Positions 53,696 through 62,247 are shown, counted from the stretch's first letter. The stretch: DNA of 64,000 bases from Pseudoflavitalea rhizosphaerae (GCF_003991355.1 NZ_RCSU01000018.1:1-64000), one strand, 5' to 3'. The notes: generated by a model not told the origin, from the sequence alone. Made by a program: numbers and translations.

Positions 53696-54877
53696 TTATG
53701 CTCCCCGCAATGAAGTATTGAGCTCCAGGAACACTTCGCCATCCACCCTGACGTATACGGTTCTTTCACCAACTTTTACGAGTTGAAAAGGCCAGTAGGG
53801 TGAAAATGATTCGAGGCAGGGCATCCAGACCATTTCTGGCTCCTCCTGAACAGCCTGGTTCTCTTTCAGGAGATAATCGAGCGTTGAACTTTTTGCTGAA
53901 AGCAGGTCTTTTAATTCTGTATCGTGAAAAGACCTGAAAAGAAGAGAATTGGTGAAACCGGCATCGATGGATTGCTTGTATTCGGCCTGTCTTGCATCTA
54001 CACTGATGATGGTTTGCACATTGCCGCTTCCCGGCATTCCCATCGGTACCAGGTAATAAAAATCATTTTCCCTGTCGAGCCTTCGCACCAGTTTCGGCTT
54101 CGCCTGGGTTACCTGCATGATGCCGGCACCTTTCACGTTCAGCCCCTTCAATTGGAAGAGACTTTTTTCGGCAATATTCATAGCCGTAAGTTCATCGATG
54201 ATGCCGGAAGGATTTGAAGCAACATGTTGCATTTTTTCTTTGCCCTTACCTTTATCAGCGCCTCCGGCTGACATTGCACAAACAGCAAGGAACATTCCAT
54301 TCCAATGCCCGGATGGAACGCCCGTCATATAATCTTTCAACCATGTAGCATAGGAGATATGTTCATTGGCAATTCCAAATCTTCCTCCTGTGCCGCAACC
54401 ATCGGAACTTGAATGTGGTGGTATTCCATTGCCGCCGGGTGTGGGCGGCCATGGGTTATTGATGTAAAAACCGGAGATATTTGCTGCAGTATCTTCACTA
54501 TTGTTGAGTTGCCTGTCTGCTTCATAACCAATCACCGTGATCCAGTGCTGCCATCCATACACCAATGCAATGGCGCCGGTATTTGAGTTTTGAAGTGACC
54601 AGGCTATGGTAGTACTTATTTCATCCCCTGACAAAGCCTCGTGTAAATTAAATCCCTGGGATGGTGCACGATCGTTCATTGTCCACTCAAGCCCGTCAGG
54701 GCCGGAAGCCCAGCCACTCTCGGCGGTACTGTAACTGTGATTATCGTTATAAAGATCATCCTGGAGCAAATGCCCTGAGCCCAACTGGTGAAGCACCATT
54801 TGCGCGCAGGCCGCACCGCAATAATAATTGGTGTCCTGCTGATGATATTCAACAGGCAAATTGAATGAATGCGCCAT
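53696..54877 (-). CDS. C39-like papain-fold cysteine protease with an extra C-terminal domain
   Basis: A 393-residue protein. The N-terminal 200 residues read as a Peptidase_C39-type domain: oxyanion Gln13/14 and catalytic Cys20 in YHQQDTNYYCGAACAQM, His111 in YGWQHWITVIGYE, and Asn140/141 in FYINNPWP. No signal peptide is visible, and no ABC transporter domain follows. The region 205-215 is a Gly/Lys-rich linker. Residues about 225-393 form a second domain paralogous to the next gene product. The family includes bacteriocin-leader proteases and effector proteases; which role applies here is unknown. Confidence 0.72.
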   Translation of the reverse strand: MAHSFNLPVEYHQQDTNYYCGAACAQMVLHQLGSGHLLQDDLYNDNHSYSTAESGWASGPDGLEWTMNDRAPSQGFNLHEALSGDEISTTIAWSLQNSNTGAIALVYGWQHWITVIGYEADRQLNNSEDTAANISGFYINNPWPPTPGGNGIPPHSSSDGCGTGGRFGIANEHISYATWLKDYMTGVPSGHWNGMFLAVCAMSAGGADKGKGKEKMQHVASNPSGIIDELTAMNIAEKSLFQLKGLNVKGAGIMQVTQAKPKLVRRLDRENDFYYLVPMGMPGSGNVQTIISVDARQAEYKQSIDAGFTNSLLFRSFHDTELKDLLSAKSSTLDYLLKENQAVQEEPEMVWMPCLESFSPYWPFQLVKVGERTVYVRVDGEVFLELNTSLRGA

Positions 54878-54889
54878 ACTGTTTTCTAT

Positions 54890-55378
54890 TTATTTTTTAC
54901 CAAGGATAAAACTGAGATAGGCCAGTACAACTCCAATGAACATCTTGGCCGACTGGGAAACAAATGACAGGATCACTTCCGGGTCAGAATTGAATCCCAA
55001 CCTGATCCAGGTGATGAAACATGCAATAACCGATACCAGGAAAATGATCACACATATCAGTTGTATCAACTCACGGCTATTCATAGGTTCCTTTATTTCA
55101 GCACCACCTTTGGGTTGACTTCCCGGCAGGATATTTCTCGACAAGGCAGATCCGGGCACACTGACCGATATGCCCAGCACCGCACCCAGGTTGGTCAGGA
55201 GTAACGCATTGATGCTGGATATTGCAGCATCCAGGCCCTCAGGCATCTTCATCAGTTTACCATCCGTTCCCTGAATTGCGTTCCATGAAATGTTGATCGC
55301 ATAAAAAACTCCATAGAGGTAGAAAAGAATTCCTGCAAAAATGAGCACCCATCCAATGAGGGCATTTCCTTGTTTCAT
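54890..55378 (-). CDS. Four-helix membrane protein of the protease operon
   Basis: A 162-residue protein with four hydrophobic segments (about 8-30, 52-76, 104-126 and 140-160). It has no signal peptide cleavage site and no recognisable family. It is the first gene of the operon with the C39-like protease (12-bp gap) and the small paralog. A membrane partner beside a cytoplasmic protease could be an anchor, a translocation aid or a substrate; this is speculation. Confidence 0.72.
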   Translation of the reverse strand: MKQGNALIGWVLIFAGILFYLYGVFYAINISWNAIQGTDGKLMKMPEGLDAAISSINALLLTNLGAVLGISVSVPGSALSRNILPGSQPKGGAEIKEPMNSRELIQLICVIIFLVSVIACFITWIRLGFNSDPEVILSFVSQSAKMFIGVVLAYLSFILGKK

Positions 55379-55535
55379 AAGCGTTGTCTAAATTGGTTAA
55401 GAACTGATGAGAACGGGGAAATACTTTGAGCGTTTCAGAGTGGTGGAGGGTACTTACTCAAATATCTGGCTTTTAAGCCGCAATTAGAACCGTGTTTTGA
55501 CGGTACTTGCACGGTTAGCATGAGCAACAAAATAG
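55379..55535 (-). promoter_or_regulatory. Upstream region of the protease operon
   Basis: Contains a 7-bp inverted repeat (AACCGTG...CACGGTT) near 55489-55516 and a near-consensus minus-strand box GATATTTG about 80 bp before the start codon. No firm promoter can be assigned. Confidence 0.35.
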
Positions 55536-55572
55536 AAAAAGCCCTTCACCACGTTAAAGGGTGAAGGGCTTT
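55536..55572 (-). terminator. Intrinsic terminator of proBA
   Basis: AAAGCCCTTCACC (55538-55550) pairs perfectly with GGTGAAGGGCTTT (55560-55572) around a 9-nt loop. On the minus strand a TTTTTCTATTTT tract follows. It lies about 29 bp after the proA stop. Confidence 0.92.
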
Positions 55573-55600
55573 CCAATAGACCTAGTTTCATTTTAACTAT

Positions 55601-56842
55601 CTACCTGATCTGACCATTACCTCTTACCAACCACTTTTCAGTTACTAACTTCTCCAGGGCAAAAGGTCCACGCGCATGCAGCTTCTGTGTGGAGATACCG
55701 ATCTCCGCTCCTAATCCAAACTCCTCACCATCGGTAAATCTTGTGCTTGCATTGGTATACACTGCCGCCGCATCCACTTCTCTCAGGAATCGTTCACAAT
55801 TCTTTTTATTTTCAGAAACGATGGCTTCCGAGTGCCTGGTGCTATGCTCACGGATATGAACAAGCGCTTCGTTGATATCCTTCACTACTTTAACAGCACA
55901 TTTAAGGCTGAGGAACTCCCTGCCGAAATCCGCTTCCGTTGCGGTTTGCAGGAAAGGATAGTCTTTAAGAAGTTTATGAGCTTTGGGCTCGGCAAATATT
56001 TCAACCCCATGTTCTGCAAGACGTGGATGCAATTTCTTCAAAAATTCCGGCGCAATTGCAGCATCCACCAGGATGGTATCGGCTGCATTACAAACGGATG
56101 GGCGGCTTACTTTCGCATTCACTACAATGTCCAGCGCTTTTTTCATGCCTGCATCTTTCTCCACGTAAACATGACAAACACCAGCTCCTGTTTCGATCAC
56201 CGGCACCTGGCTGTTCTTACGCACAAACCGGATCAGGGAATCCGATCCCCGGGGGATCAATACATCCACATATTTTGTGGCGGTGAACAGCTCCTGTACC
56301 ACTTCCCTTTCTGATGGCAGGAGGGTTACGCAATCCGGATCGATGCCATTTTGTTTCAATACTTTTTTGATAAGCGTAATAGCTGCTTTATTGGTATTGT
56401 CTGCCTCGCTGCTGCCTTTGAGCACACAGCCATTGCGGCTCCTGATACAAAGCGCAGCAATATCGAAAGTAACATTGGGGCGGGATTCATAAATAGCGCC
56501 TACCACTCCCAGCGGCACGGTTACTTTTTCCAGCAACAGACCGTTCTTCAGTTTGCGGCTTTCCAGCAGCTTACCGGATGGGTCCGGCAATTTGCCGATG
56601 GTGCGGATACTGTCCGCAATATTCTTAATGCGCTGCTCATTCAGCAGGAGCCTGTCGTTACGCGGATTATCGGGAGATTGTTTGGCAAGATCACGTTTAT
56701 TGGCCCGGATCAGCACAGCTTTGCTGGCTTCCAACTCTTTGGCCAATGCGTTCAACGCAGCCTTCAGTTGCTTCCCGCTCACATGCTGAAGACTCACAGC
56801 AGCGATGCTGGTCTTTTCTATCAATGGTGTAATCGACTTCAT
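55601..56842 (-). CDS. proA: Glutamate-5-semialdehyde dehydrogenase (gamma-glutamyl phosphate reductase)
   Basis: A 413-residue enzyme, the second step of proline synthesis: NADPH-dependent reduction of gamma-glutamyl phosphate. Signatures: VPLGVVGAIYESRPNVTFD, LKGSSEADNTN, the nucleophilic Cys in RPSVCNAADTILVD, and FTDGEEFGLGAEIGISTQKLHARGP near the end. Full length. The gene lies 22 bp after proB and shares its transcript. Confidence 0.96.
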   Translation of the reverse strand: MKSITPLIEKTSIAAVSLQHVSGKQLKAALNALAKELEASKAVLIRANKRDLAKQSPDNPRNDRLLLNEQRIKNIADSIRTIGKLPDPSGKLLESRKLKNGLLLEKVTVPLGVVGAIYESRPNVTFDIAALCIRSRNGCVLKGSSEADNTNKAAITLIKKVLKQNGIDPDCVTLLPSEREVVQELFTATKYVDVLIPRGSDSLIRFVRKNSQVPVIETGAGVCHVYVEKDAGMKKALDIVVNAKVSRPSVCNAADTILVDAAIAPEFLKKLHPRLAEHGVEIFAEPKAHKLLKDYPFLQTATEADFGREFLSLKCAVKVVKDINEALVHIREHSTRHSEAIVSENKKNCERFLREVDAAAVYTNASTRFTDGEEFGLGAEIGISTQKLHARGPFALEKLVTEKWLVRGNGQIR

Positions 56843-56864
56843 TTTTCCTGGTTCTTTCGCAATA

Positions 56865-57899
56865 CTAAAATACTACAATATCGTCTGCATGGGCAGCAAC
56901 TACGTTCTTTGCTTTCAGGTTTTCTTTGATGGCGGCAGCGCCCAGTTTCACTTTGGCAACCCCCATGATCACGCCTTCATCGTCCTTCAACTGCACTACT
57001 TCGCCCTGCGCGAATTTGCCCTGTACCTGCGCTATACCCACAGTAAGCAGGCTTCTACGCTGTTGCAGGGCTTTGGCCGCACCCTTGTCTACCAGTATAC
57101 TGCCGATGGTAATCGAACCGCTGGCCAGCCATTTCTGCCTGGCTTTGAGGTTGCTCTCCTGCGGAAGGAAAGTTGTGCCCTGCTCACCTGCAAGCGCAGC
57201 CGAAAATGGCGTATTCCCTTTCAGACCGGTGATGATCACTTTGATGCCCAATGAATTTGCAAGACGCGTGAAAGTGAGTTTGGAAGTCATGCCCCCTAAA
57301 CCAAGACAACTCTTGTCTGTAGTAACATAACCGAGGATATTCCTGTCTACATTCTCCACCAGCGGAATGATCTCTTTCTTATCGTTCATGAAACCACCTA
57401 CAGAAGTGCAGATGATGAGCGCCGCCGCATCGAAGCCGATAGCCATGAGCGTAGCCAGCTCGTCATTGTCAGAGAATTTCAGCTCTACATTACTGATGAG
57501 ATCATTTTCATTCACGATGGGAATGATATTGTTCTCCCAGAATGCATCGAAGGTTTCTTTCAGTTGGAGGAACTGCGGCCGCCTGCTGAAATGCACGCGT
57601 TCACACAATGCCTGTGCAACTGGAATATCGAAAGCGGAAAAATGTTTCTGGTAAAGCCGGATAAGGATGGGATTGCCGATAGCTGCTGCTGCCTTGCGTT
57701 CCGTGAGTGTTCCCTTGTATTGTTTGATAAAAGATTTACCACTGCCTACTGCTCCACTGCTCACCAGTACGATGCGGAAATGTTTAGAAAGTGAGGCTAT
57801 CTCAGCAGCCACTTTTTTGATGATGGCCTGGCTGATAATGCCTTTATTGTCTGTGATCACTGCTGTTCCCAGCTTGATCACTAATACCGGTCTTTGCAT
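56865..57899 (-). CDS. proB: Glutamate 5-kinase
   Basis: A 344-residue kinase, the first step of proline synthesis, usually feedback-inhibited by proline. Amino-acid-kinase motifs: VIKLGTAVIT at about 6-15, VLVSSGAVGSG at about 45-55, NENDLISN, and GTGGMTSKL-like GLGGMTSKL. A C-terminal PUA domain (about 260-344; KGAAKALQQRRSLLTVGI, GEVVQLKDDEG) is present. The start codon lies 1 bp after the stop of a short leader frame and just downstream of a terminator-like hairpin. Confidence 0.95.
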   Translation of the reverse strand: MQRPVLVIKLGTAVITDNKGIISQAIIKKVAAEIASLSKHFRIVLVSSGAVGSGKSFIKQYKGTLTERKAAAAIGNPILIRLYQKHFSAFDIPVAQALCERVHFSRRPQFLQLKETFDAFWENNIIPIVNENDLISNVELKFSDNDELATLMAIGFDAAALIICTSVGGFMNDKKEIIPLVENVDRNILGYVTTDKSCLGLGGMTSKLTFTRLANSLGIKVIITGLKGNTPFSAALAGEQGTTFLPQESNLKARQKWLASGSITIGSILVDKGAAKALQQRRSLLTVGIAQVQGKFAQGEVVQLKDDEGVIMGVAKVKLGAAAIKENLKAKNVVAAHADDIVVF

Positions 57900-57900
57900 G

Positions 57901-57998
57901 TTAGTTAGAATAAAAAAAAGGGTCAGGATAGAAATCCAACCCTCTTTTATAATCCAATATCCTATGAAAAACCATAGTAAAAACGGTGAGAGGGTTGG
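57901..57998 (-). promoter_or_regulatory. proB leader with alternative hairpins, attenuator-like
   Basis: Minus strand, 5' to 3': segment 1 (57998-57989) is complementary to segment 2 (57945-57936) over 10 bp (CCAACCCTCT/complement). Segment 2 also pairs with segment 3 to form AGGGT-GGAT...ATCC-ACCCT, directly followed by eight T residues, an intrinsic terminator ending 13 bp before proB. A 24-codon frame (57975-57901) starts at ATG, reads through the hairpin, contains Pro-Asp-Pro (CCT GAC CCT) in its 3' arm, and stops 1 bp before the proB ATG. The terminator could instead belong to the upstream gene at 58010. Confidence 0.5.
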
Positions 57999-58009
57999 GA
58001 TTATTGTAT

Positions 58010-58657
58010 CTATTTCAAAATCCCTGAATCAACAACTCTTCGTAAGTATTTCTTGTCCTGGATGATCCAGGTTACTTCATAGCTTCCAATGGATTCCCGG
58101 TTAAGCATATAGATGTAGATGGTGCGTTTATCGCCACCCAGGTATACGCCATTGTGTGTACGCACTGCACCTTTATCATCGTTGTAAGTGAATACAGGGC
58201 TGTAGAGGTCCGCATAAGCTGCTGCGGGGATCTGCACGGTGTCTTTACCGATAGTCATGGTCACGGATGCGATGGAATAAGTAGGAAGGCTTCCATAATT
58301 CCCATAGAACGGTTTGCCGTCGATACGCACAACATGTTTCTTTTCTCCATAGGTACCGATCTTATGTTTGGAAGCATCGAAGGTCCCTGCCTTGATGGTT
58401 ACCGTTATATCATTTCCTTCGAAGGTGATGAAGTTGGCGCCATAGTCAACCGGCGGGATGGCAGGCAGCGGGGATTTATTGAGCCTGTCTTCCAGTGCAG
58501 CCAGTGCAAAAGAAGCCACTTCGCCTTTCAGATCTTTTTCCGCCATCCGGGCATAGCCTTCAGTTTTCTTACGGTAGTCCGGATAGGTATCGTCTTCATT
58601 CTGTGCCATGATGGACAAACTGTAACACATGAACAGTAAACACCATACAAACTTCAT
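58010..58657 (-). CDS. Exported protein of unknown function
   Basis: A 215-residue protein with a signal peptide (about 1-18, ending SIMAQN). The mature part looks beta-rich (NFITFEGNDITVTIKAG; IASVTMTIGKDTVQIPAA; RTIYIYMLNRESIGSYEVTWIIQ) and has a helical start (YARMAEKDLKGEVASFALAA). No motif that I recognise. It follows the oxidoreductase gene by 15 bp and is probably co-transcribed with it. Confidence 0.78.
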   Translation of the reverse strand: MKFVWCLLFMCYSLSIMAQNEDDTYPDYRKKTEGYARMAEKDLKGEVASFALAALEDRLNKSPLPAIPPVDYGANFITFEGNDITVTIKAGTFDASKHKIGTYGEKKHVVRIDGKPFYGNYGSLPTYSIASVTMTIGKDTVQIPAAAYADLYSPVFTYNDDKGAVRTHNGVYLGGDKRTIYIYMLNRESIGSYEVTWIIQDKKYLRRVVDSGILK

Positions 58658-58672
58658 AGTAATAATTTGTTG

Positions 58673-60097
58673 CTAAGTTAAGACATCTTTCAATGCGCGC
58701 TGAGCTGCATGGAAACCGCACATACCATGTACCCCTCCTCCCGGGGGCGTGGAAGAGGAACAGATATAGATGCCTTTGGCGGAAGTTCTGTAGGGGCTGG
58801 CGCGTAAAGCAGGCCGGGTAAAGAGTTGACCCAGATCAAGAATCCCGCCATTGATATCGCCGCCCACATAATTGGGATTGTATCGTTCCATGTCTTCGCT
58901 GTTCATCACGTGACGGGCGAGAATGCGTTCCCGGAACCCCGGAGCGAACCTTTCCACCTGTTGTTCGATGATTTCGGTTAGGTCTTTCCGTGAGCCATTG
59001 GGCACATGGCAATAGGCCCATGCCGTATGTTTGCCTTCGGGTGCTCGCGACTGATCGAAGAGGCTTTGCTGTGCCAGGAGTACAAAAGGCTTTTCCGGAT
59101 GGATACCATCCATCGCCTGCCTTTCGGACAAAGCGATCTCTTCGAGTGTATTGCCGATATGCACGGTACCTGCTTCGCGGCAGGCCGCAGCTTTGAATGG
59201 GATTGGGCCGTCCAGGGCCCAGTCTATTTTAAAAACGCCCATACCATAACGGTAACGGCTGAGCTGCCATTTGTATAAAGATGAAAACCGGTAGCCGGCA
59301 AGCTGTATCAATTGTTGTGGCGTTACATCCAGTAACAGCGCTTTCCAGGAAGGCAACTGGTCAAGCGACCAGATCGGTCTGTTGGTTTCGATGATCCCGC
59401 CGAGCGATTGAAAATAGGCACCCAATGCATTTGCAATGGATTGAGAACCGCCTTTGGCAAGAGGCCATCCCTTGTGGTGTGCCGCTGCCATCAGCACCAG
59501 TGCCGCAGCAGCCGTAGTAGCATTGGTGAGCGGCATCATGGAATGGGCTGACATGCCGGCCCAGAGTCCTCGTGCAGCGCGTGTTTGAAAGCGTTTAGCC
59601 ACGGTAATGGCAGGCGCCATCGCCTTCATGCCGAAGGCGGCCAGTTTCAAAGGATGGCGCGGCAGTCCGAAAGGCCCCAGTATATCAGGGATGAGATCAG
59701 TCCAGCTACTCACCAAAGAGCGCATCAGGTTAATGTAAGCCTGCTCATCCTTTCCCAGCGCTGCAGCCGTTTGTTCCAAAGAAGGGCTGAGAATGGCTGC
59801 AGTGCCATCGTCGAAGGGATGTGCAGCGGCCATGGATGGATAGATGAACTCCAGCCCGAATTGTTCCAATGGCAGTCTTGACAAGAAAGGTGAGCTCACG
59901 GCAAGGGGATGGATAGCCGAACAGATATCGTGATGGAATCCCGGCAGTGTTAGTTCCGCAGTGCGCAAACCGCCGCCAATAGTGGATTTCCCTTCGATCA
60001 GCAGCACTCTTTGTCCAGCCTGTTGAAGAGAGATAGCAGCAGCCAGTCCGTTGGGGCCCGCTCCTACTACAATTGCATCGAAGTCTGTTTTGTACAT
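58673..60097 (-). CDS. FAD/NAD(P)-dependent oxidoreductase, phytoene-desaturase-like
   Basis: A 474-residue flavoprotein from ATG 60097. The N-terminal dinucleotide-binding motif is VVGAGPNGLAAAISL (about 8-22), followed by GKSTIGGGLRTAELTLPGF with the FAD-pyrophosphate contacts. The C-terminal part has RPALRASPYRTSAKGIYICSSSTPPGGGVHGM, typical of the carotene-desaturase/CrtI-like group. Relatives desaturate carotenoids or oxidise other lipids; without other crt genes nearby the substrate is open. It is first in a unit with the exported unknown protein. Confidence 0.87.
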   Translation of the reverse strand: MYKTDFDAIVVGAGPNGLAAAISLQQAGQRVLLIEGKSTIGGGLRTAELTLPGFHHDICSAIHPLAVSSPFLSRLPLEQFGLEFIYPSMAAAHPFDDGTAAILSPSLEQTAAALGKDEQAYINLMRSLVSSWTDLIPDILGPFGLPRHPLKLAAFGMKAMAPAITVAKRFQTRAARGLWAGMSAHSMMPLTNATTAAAALVLMAAAHHKGWPLAKGGSQSIANALGAYFQSLGGIIETNRPIWSLDQLPSWKALLLDVTPQQLIQLAGYRFSSLYKWQLSRYRYGMGVFKIDWALDGPIPFKAAACREAGTVHIGNTLEEIALSERQAMDGIHPEKPFVLLAQQSLFDQSRAPEGKHTAWAYCHVPNGSRKDLTEIIEQQVERFAPGFRERILARHVMNSEDMERYNPNYVGGDINGGILDLGQLFTRPALRASPYRTSAKGIYICSSSTPPGGGVHGMCGFHAAQRALKDVLT

Positions 60098-60194
60098 ACG
60101 ATGAATGATAAGCGAAATTACCATCTATCTGGAAAGCAAGAGCACTAAAGTTTCCAGGCAGCAGGATTATGCAGATGGAAAATTATTTCGCAGC

Positions 60195-60306
60195 GCCCAC
60201 TCGCTCGCCTCCCGGCGAGTGAGTTTTGTTTAGTCGCCTCTGGCGACGCGGTGTTCGCCGGAGGCGAACAAATAGAAGTCACTCGCCGGAGGCGAGCGAC
60301 TGGCGG
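60195..60306. repeat. GC-rich nested palindrome, copy E
   Basis: A complete copy 98 bp upstream of the oxidoreductase start and 39 bp before the terminator of the next gene. It shares with copy D the inner block GACGCGGTGTTCGCCGGAGG and the AAATAGAAGTCACTCGCCGG junction. Small changes in the left half (CCTCTGGCGAC) keep partial pairing. Confidence 0.85.
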
Positions 60307-60344
60307 CTCTCTGAGCTTTTTAGTCAGCCCCTGGCGGCACTCTA

Positions 60345-60377
60345 AGAAAAAGGCCGGCTCTGTAATGAGCCGGCCTT
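60345..60377 (-). terminator. Intrinsic terminator of the NDP-kinase-like gene
   Basis: AAGGCCGGCTC (60350-60360) pairs perfectly with GAGCCGGCCTT (60367-60377), loop TGTAAT; the minus strand continues TTTTTCTT. It lies 24 bp after the stop. Confidence 0.93.
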
Positions 60378-60400
60378 CCTGTCTATTGATTGCAGTAAAC

Positions 60401-61435
60401 TTATTTCAGGTTCGCTTTAAGCAGTTCGATCGCTTCTGTAGCGTCTTTCTCTTCTGTAAGATCGAACACGGAAATGGTTTTGCCATTTACAGTGATGTTC
60501 TCGTTATTCACGATCTTCTCAACCTGCTCAGGCGTGAAGTTGGCCGCCAGGGCCTTGCCGAAGCTGAAATCACCGAATGCTTTGATCTTGCTGTTGTCTG
60601 CGAAATCAGAGTTGTAACGGCGCAGTTCCACCAGCGCTTCTACAGGACCTGCAGAAAGGTGAACGCCATTCACGCCCTGAGAAACCTCAGCCAGTCCGAG
60701 TCTTGCCTGGTTGTTCAGGAATTCGCGACGCAGACTTCCTTCGTTCGCAGTATTGGGATTGGTAGTTCCGATAAAGTTATTGCGGGCATCACTCCAGTTG
60801 AGGTCGCCGCTCAGGGTCATCACCACGATGCTTCTTCCCTTCTCAGTGAAATGTTTCAGCTGACGTGGGTGGAAACCGTTGATCACGTACACTATTTCAC
60901 TGTCTATCTTGATGTCTTCAGCATAAGTACCGCCGGCCAGTTTCTTATTCTCTTTGTTCATCCAGAGATAATCCAGAGAATAGGCATTGAATGCGGGGTA
61001 TTGCTCCAGGAACTCAACACCACCCAGAAGTTTCACTTCACTGGCGGATTTACCGTAGATAGCGCTGAATTTTTCCAGGGCAGCTTCGGAGAGACTGTTC
61101 TTTGCGTCGGAAGCAATCTTGTTGATCACACCATAGTGTTGTGCGATGATATTGTATTGCTCCAGGTATTTTGCAGAAAGTACTTTCACATTATGGATGG
61201 TCAAACCGAAATGGTTGATCCTTTCACGCACCAGTTCCAGAACTGCATCGATGTTAATGGTATCAGAGGCCAGTGTGATCTCAGGCTTGATGAAGAATAA
61301 GAACTCGTTCTTTCCAACAGGGGCAGTAGGATTTGAATAGATCTCTTCAAAGAAAAGCTTTTCTTCCTGTGCTTTTTTAATACTGCCGATGATGCTGGCG
61401 GAGAGTTGATCGGCTGTAACCGTTGTATTGCTCAT
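60401..61435 (-). CDS. Expanded nucleoside-diphosphate-kinase-like protein
   Basis: A 344-residue protein from ATG 61435; the longer frame upstream crosses the promoter. Two separated blocks match NDP kinase: FLFFIKPEI with Lys50 and Glu52, then INHFGLTIHNVKVLSAKYLEQY (about 73-95); and KGRSIVVMTLSGDLNWSDARN...IGTTNP (about 199-226) with NGVHLSAGPVEALVEL, where His259 matches the phosphohistidine of N-x-x-H-G-S-D-S. About 95 extra residues lie between the blocks and a tail of about 70 follows. Ordinary NDP kinases have about 140-150 residues. It may be a nucleotide kinase with a new specificity. Confidence 0.72.
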   Translation of the reverse strand: MSNTTVTADQLSASIIGSIKKAQEEKLFFEEIYSNPTAPVGKNEFLFFIKPEITLASDTINIDAVLELVRERINHFGLTIHNVKVLSAKYLEQYNIIAQHYGVINKIASDAKNSLSEAALEKFSAIYGKSASEVKLLGGVEFLEQYPAFNAYSLDYLWMNKENKKLAGGTYAEDIKIDSEIVYVINGFHPRQLKHFTEKGRSIVVMTLSGDLNWSDARNNFIGTTNPNTANEGSLRREFLNNQARLGLAEVSQGVNGVHLSAGPVEALVELRRYNSDFADNSKIKAFGDFSFGKALAANFTPEQVEKIVNNENITVNGKTISVFDLTEEKDATEAIELLKANLK

Positions 61436-61454
61436 TGTTTTTAAAAAATTTCGG

Positions 61455-61462
61455 CAAAGATA
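61455..61462 (-). promoter_or_regulatory. -7 promoter box of the NDP-kinase-like gene
   Basis: The minus strand reads TATCTTTG, a perfect TAnnTTTG match, 19 bp before ATG 61435. No TTTG lies at the canonical distance. Confidence 0.5.
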
Positions 61463-61595
61463 TCCGGTTTTTCCGGTTTTTTTTGTCATTTTTTTCCGTT
61501 GGAGATCATACTGATTTCCGGCCAGAACCCTTGCCAGATAAGCACTTCCATTTTCCGGGCCGTGGTTTACCATCCTGAAATAGCCCATTTTTTGG

Positions 61596-61627
61596 TTTGC
61601 AGCCCCTTAAATGCCGATGTATGTTTG
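61596..61627 (+). promoter_or_regulatory. Canonical Bacteroidota promoter of the small exported protein
   Basis: TTTG (61596-61599), a 20-nt spacer and TATGTTTG (61620-61627) fit the -33/-7 consensus exactly. Transcription should begin near 61632, leaving a leader of about 145 nt before ATG 61778. That leader holds no hairpin that I recognise as regulatory. Confidence 0.75.
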
Positions 61628-61777
61628 CATTATCAAAATACGCACCGGCCCAACGGTGAAGCCAAACAAAGCAGTACTGCGCTGCCACATGAATTGATCG
61701 CTTGCCTTCCGCGATTGCCTCCGATGATGTACAGACAATGAGTATTAAGCGATCATTAACTTTTAAAATATACAATT

Positions 61778-62179
61778 ATGAATAACGCTGTTAAAACCTT
61801 CCTGTCTTTTGTAACCGTTCTGGTACTTTCTACTGTAGCCTACGCTAACGGAGGAAAAGATCCTAAAAACAATACAAACAACATCGAAGTAAAACATATC
61901 GGGAATTATGAGAACCAGCCCATCTTCCAACTGAGCCTGACCTCTGAAGAAGCTGATGAGTTCATCATCACATTGCGCGACAGCGATGGCAACGTTCTCT
62001 ACTCCGACAAAGAAAAAGGAACAAGCATCACAAGAAAATTCCTCCTTACCACACAAGAGATCGGAGACAACATTGTTACTATCGAAGTGAAGTCTAAGAA
62101 AAGTCCTAAAGCTGAAGTGTACACGATCAACAGGAAACAGAACCTCATCGAAGAAATGTTCGTAACCAAGATCAAGTAA
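61778..62179 (+). CDS. Small exported protein of unknown function
   Basis: A 133-residue protein with a signal peptide (about 1-22, ending AYANG). The mature part is a predicted beta-sandwich: PIFQLSLTSEEADEFIITLRDS followed by NVLYSDKEKG, FLLTTQEIGDNIVTIEV and a basic VYTINRKQNL end. The pattern resembles small Ig-like secreted proteins common in Chitinophagaceae, but I cannot name a family. It has a canonical promoter and its own terminator, so it is a single-gene unit, probably well expressed. Confidence 0.82.
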   Translation: MNNAVKTFLSFVTVLVLSTVAYANGGKDPKNNTNNIEVKHIGNYENQPIFQLSLTSEEADEFIITLRDSDGNVLYSDKEKGTSITRKFLLTTQEIGDNIVTIEVKSKKSPKAEVYTINRKQNLIEEMFVTKIK

Positions 62180-62217
62180 CAATCGTTCAAGTTGTAGTTT
62201 GAAATAAGTGTTTGAAG

Positions 62218-62247
62218 AAACGGCTGCCCGTCCAGGCAGCCGTTTTT
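62218..62247 (+). terminator. Intrinsic terminator of the small exported protein gene
   Basis: AAACGGCTGCC (62218-62228) pairs perfectly with GGCAGCCGTTT (62235-62245), loop CGTCCA, followed by TTATTTG-type T-rich sequence. Confidence 0.93.

Noticed and set aside
55410-55455. Fourth copy of the palindromic element family (GGAAATACTTTG and GTTTCA are shared with copy 2)
   Set aside because: Only a dozen bases match, the left half is absent and the flanks do not pair; at best a decayed remnant.
60251-61300. A 349-residue plus-strand frame opposite the NDP-kinase-like gene
   Set aside because: It begins inside palindromic repeat E and runs antisense to a gene with clear family motifs, promoter and terminator.
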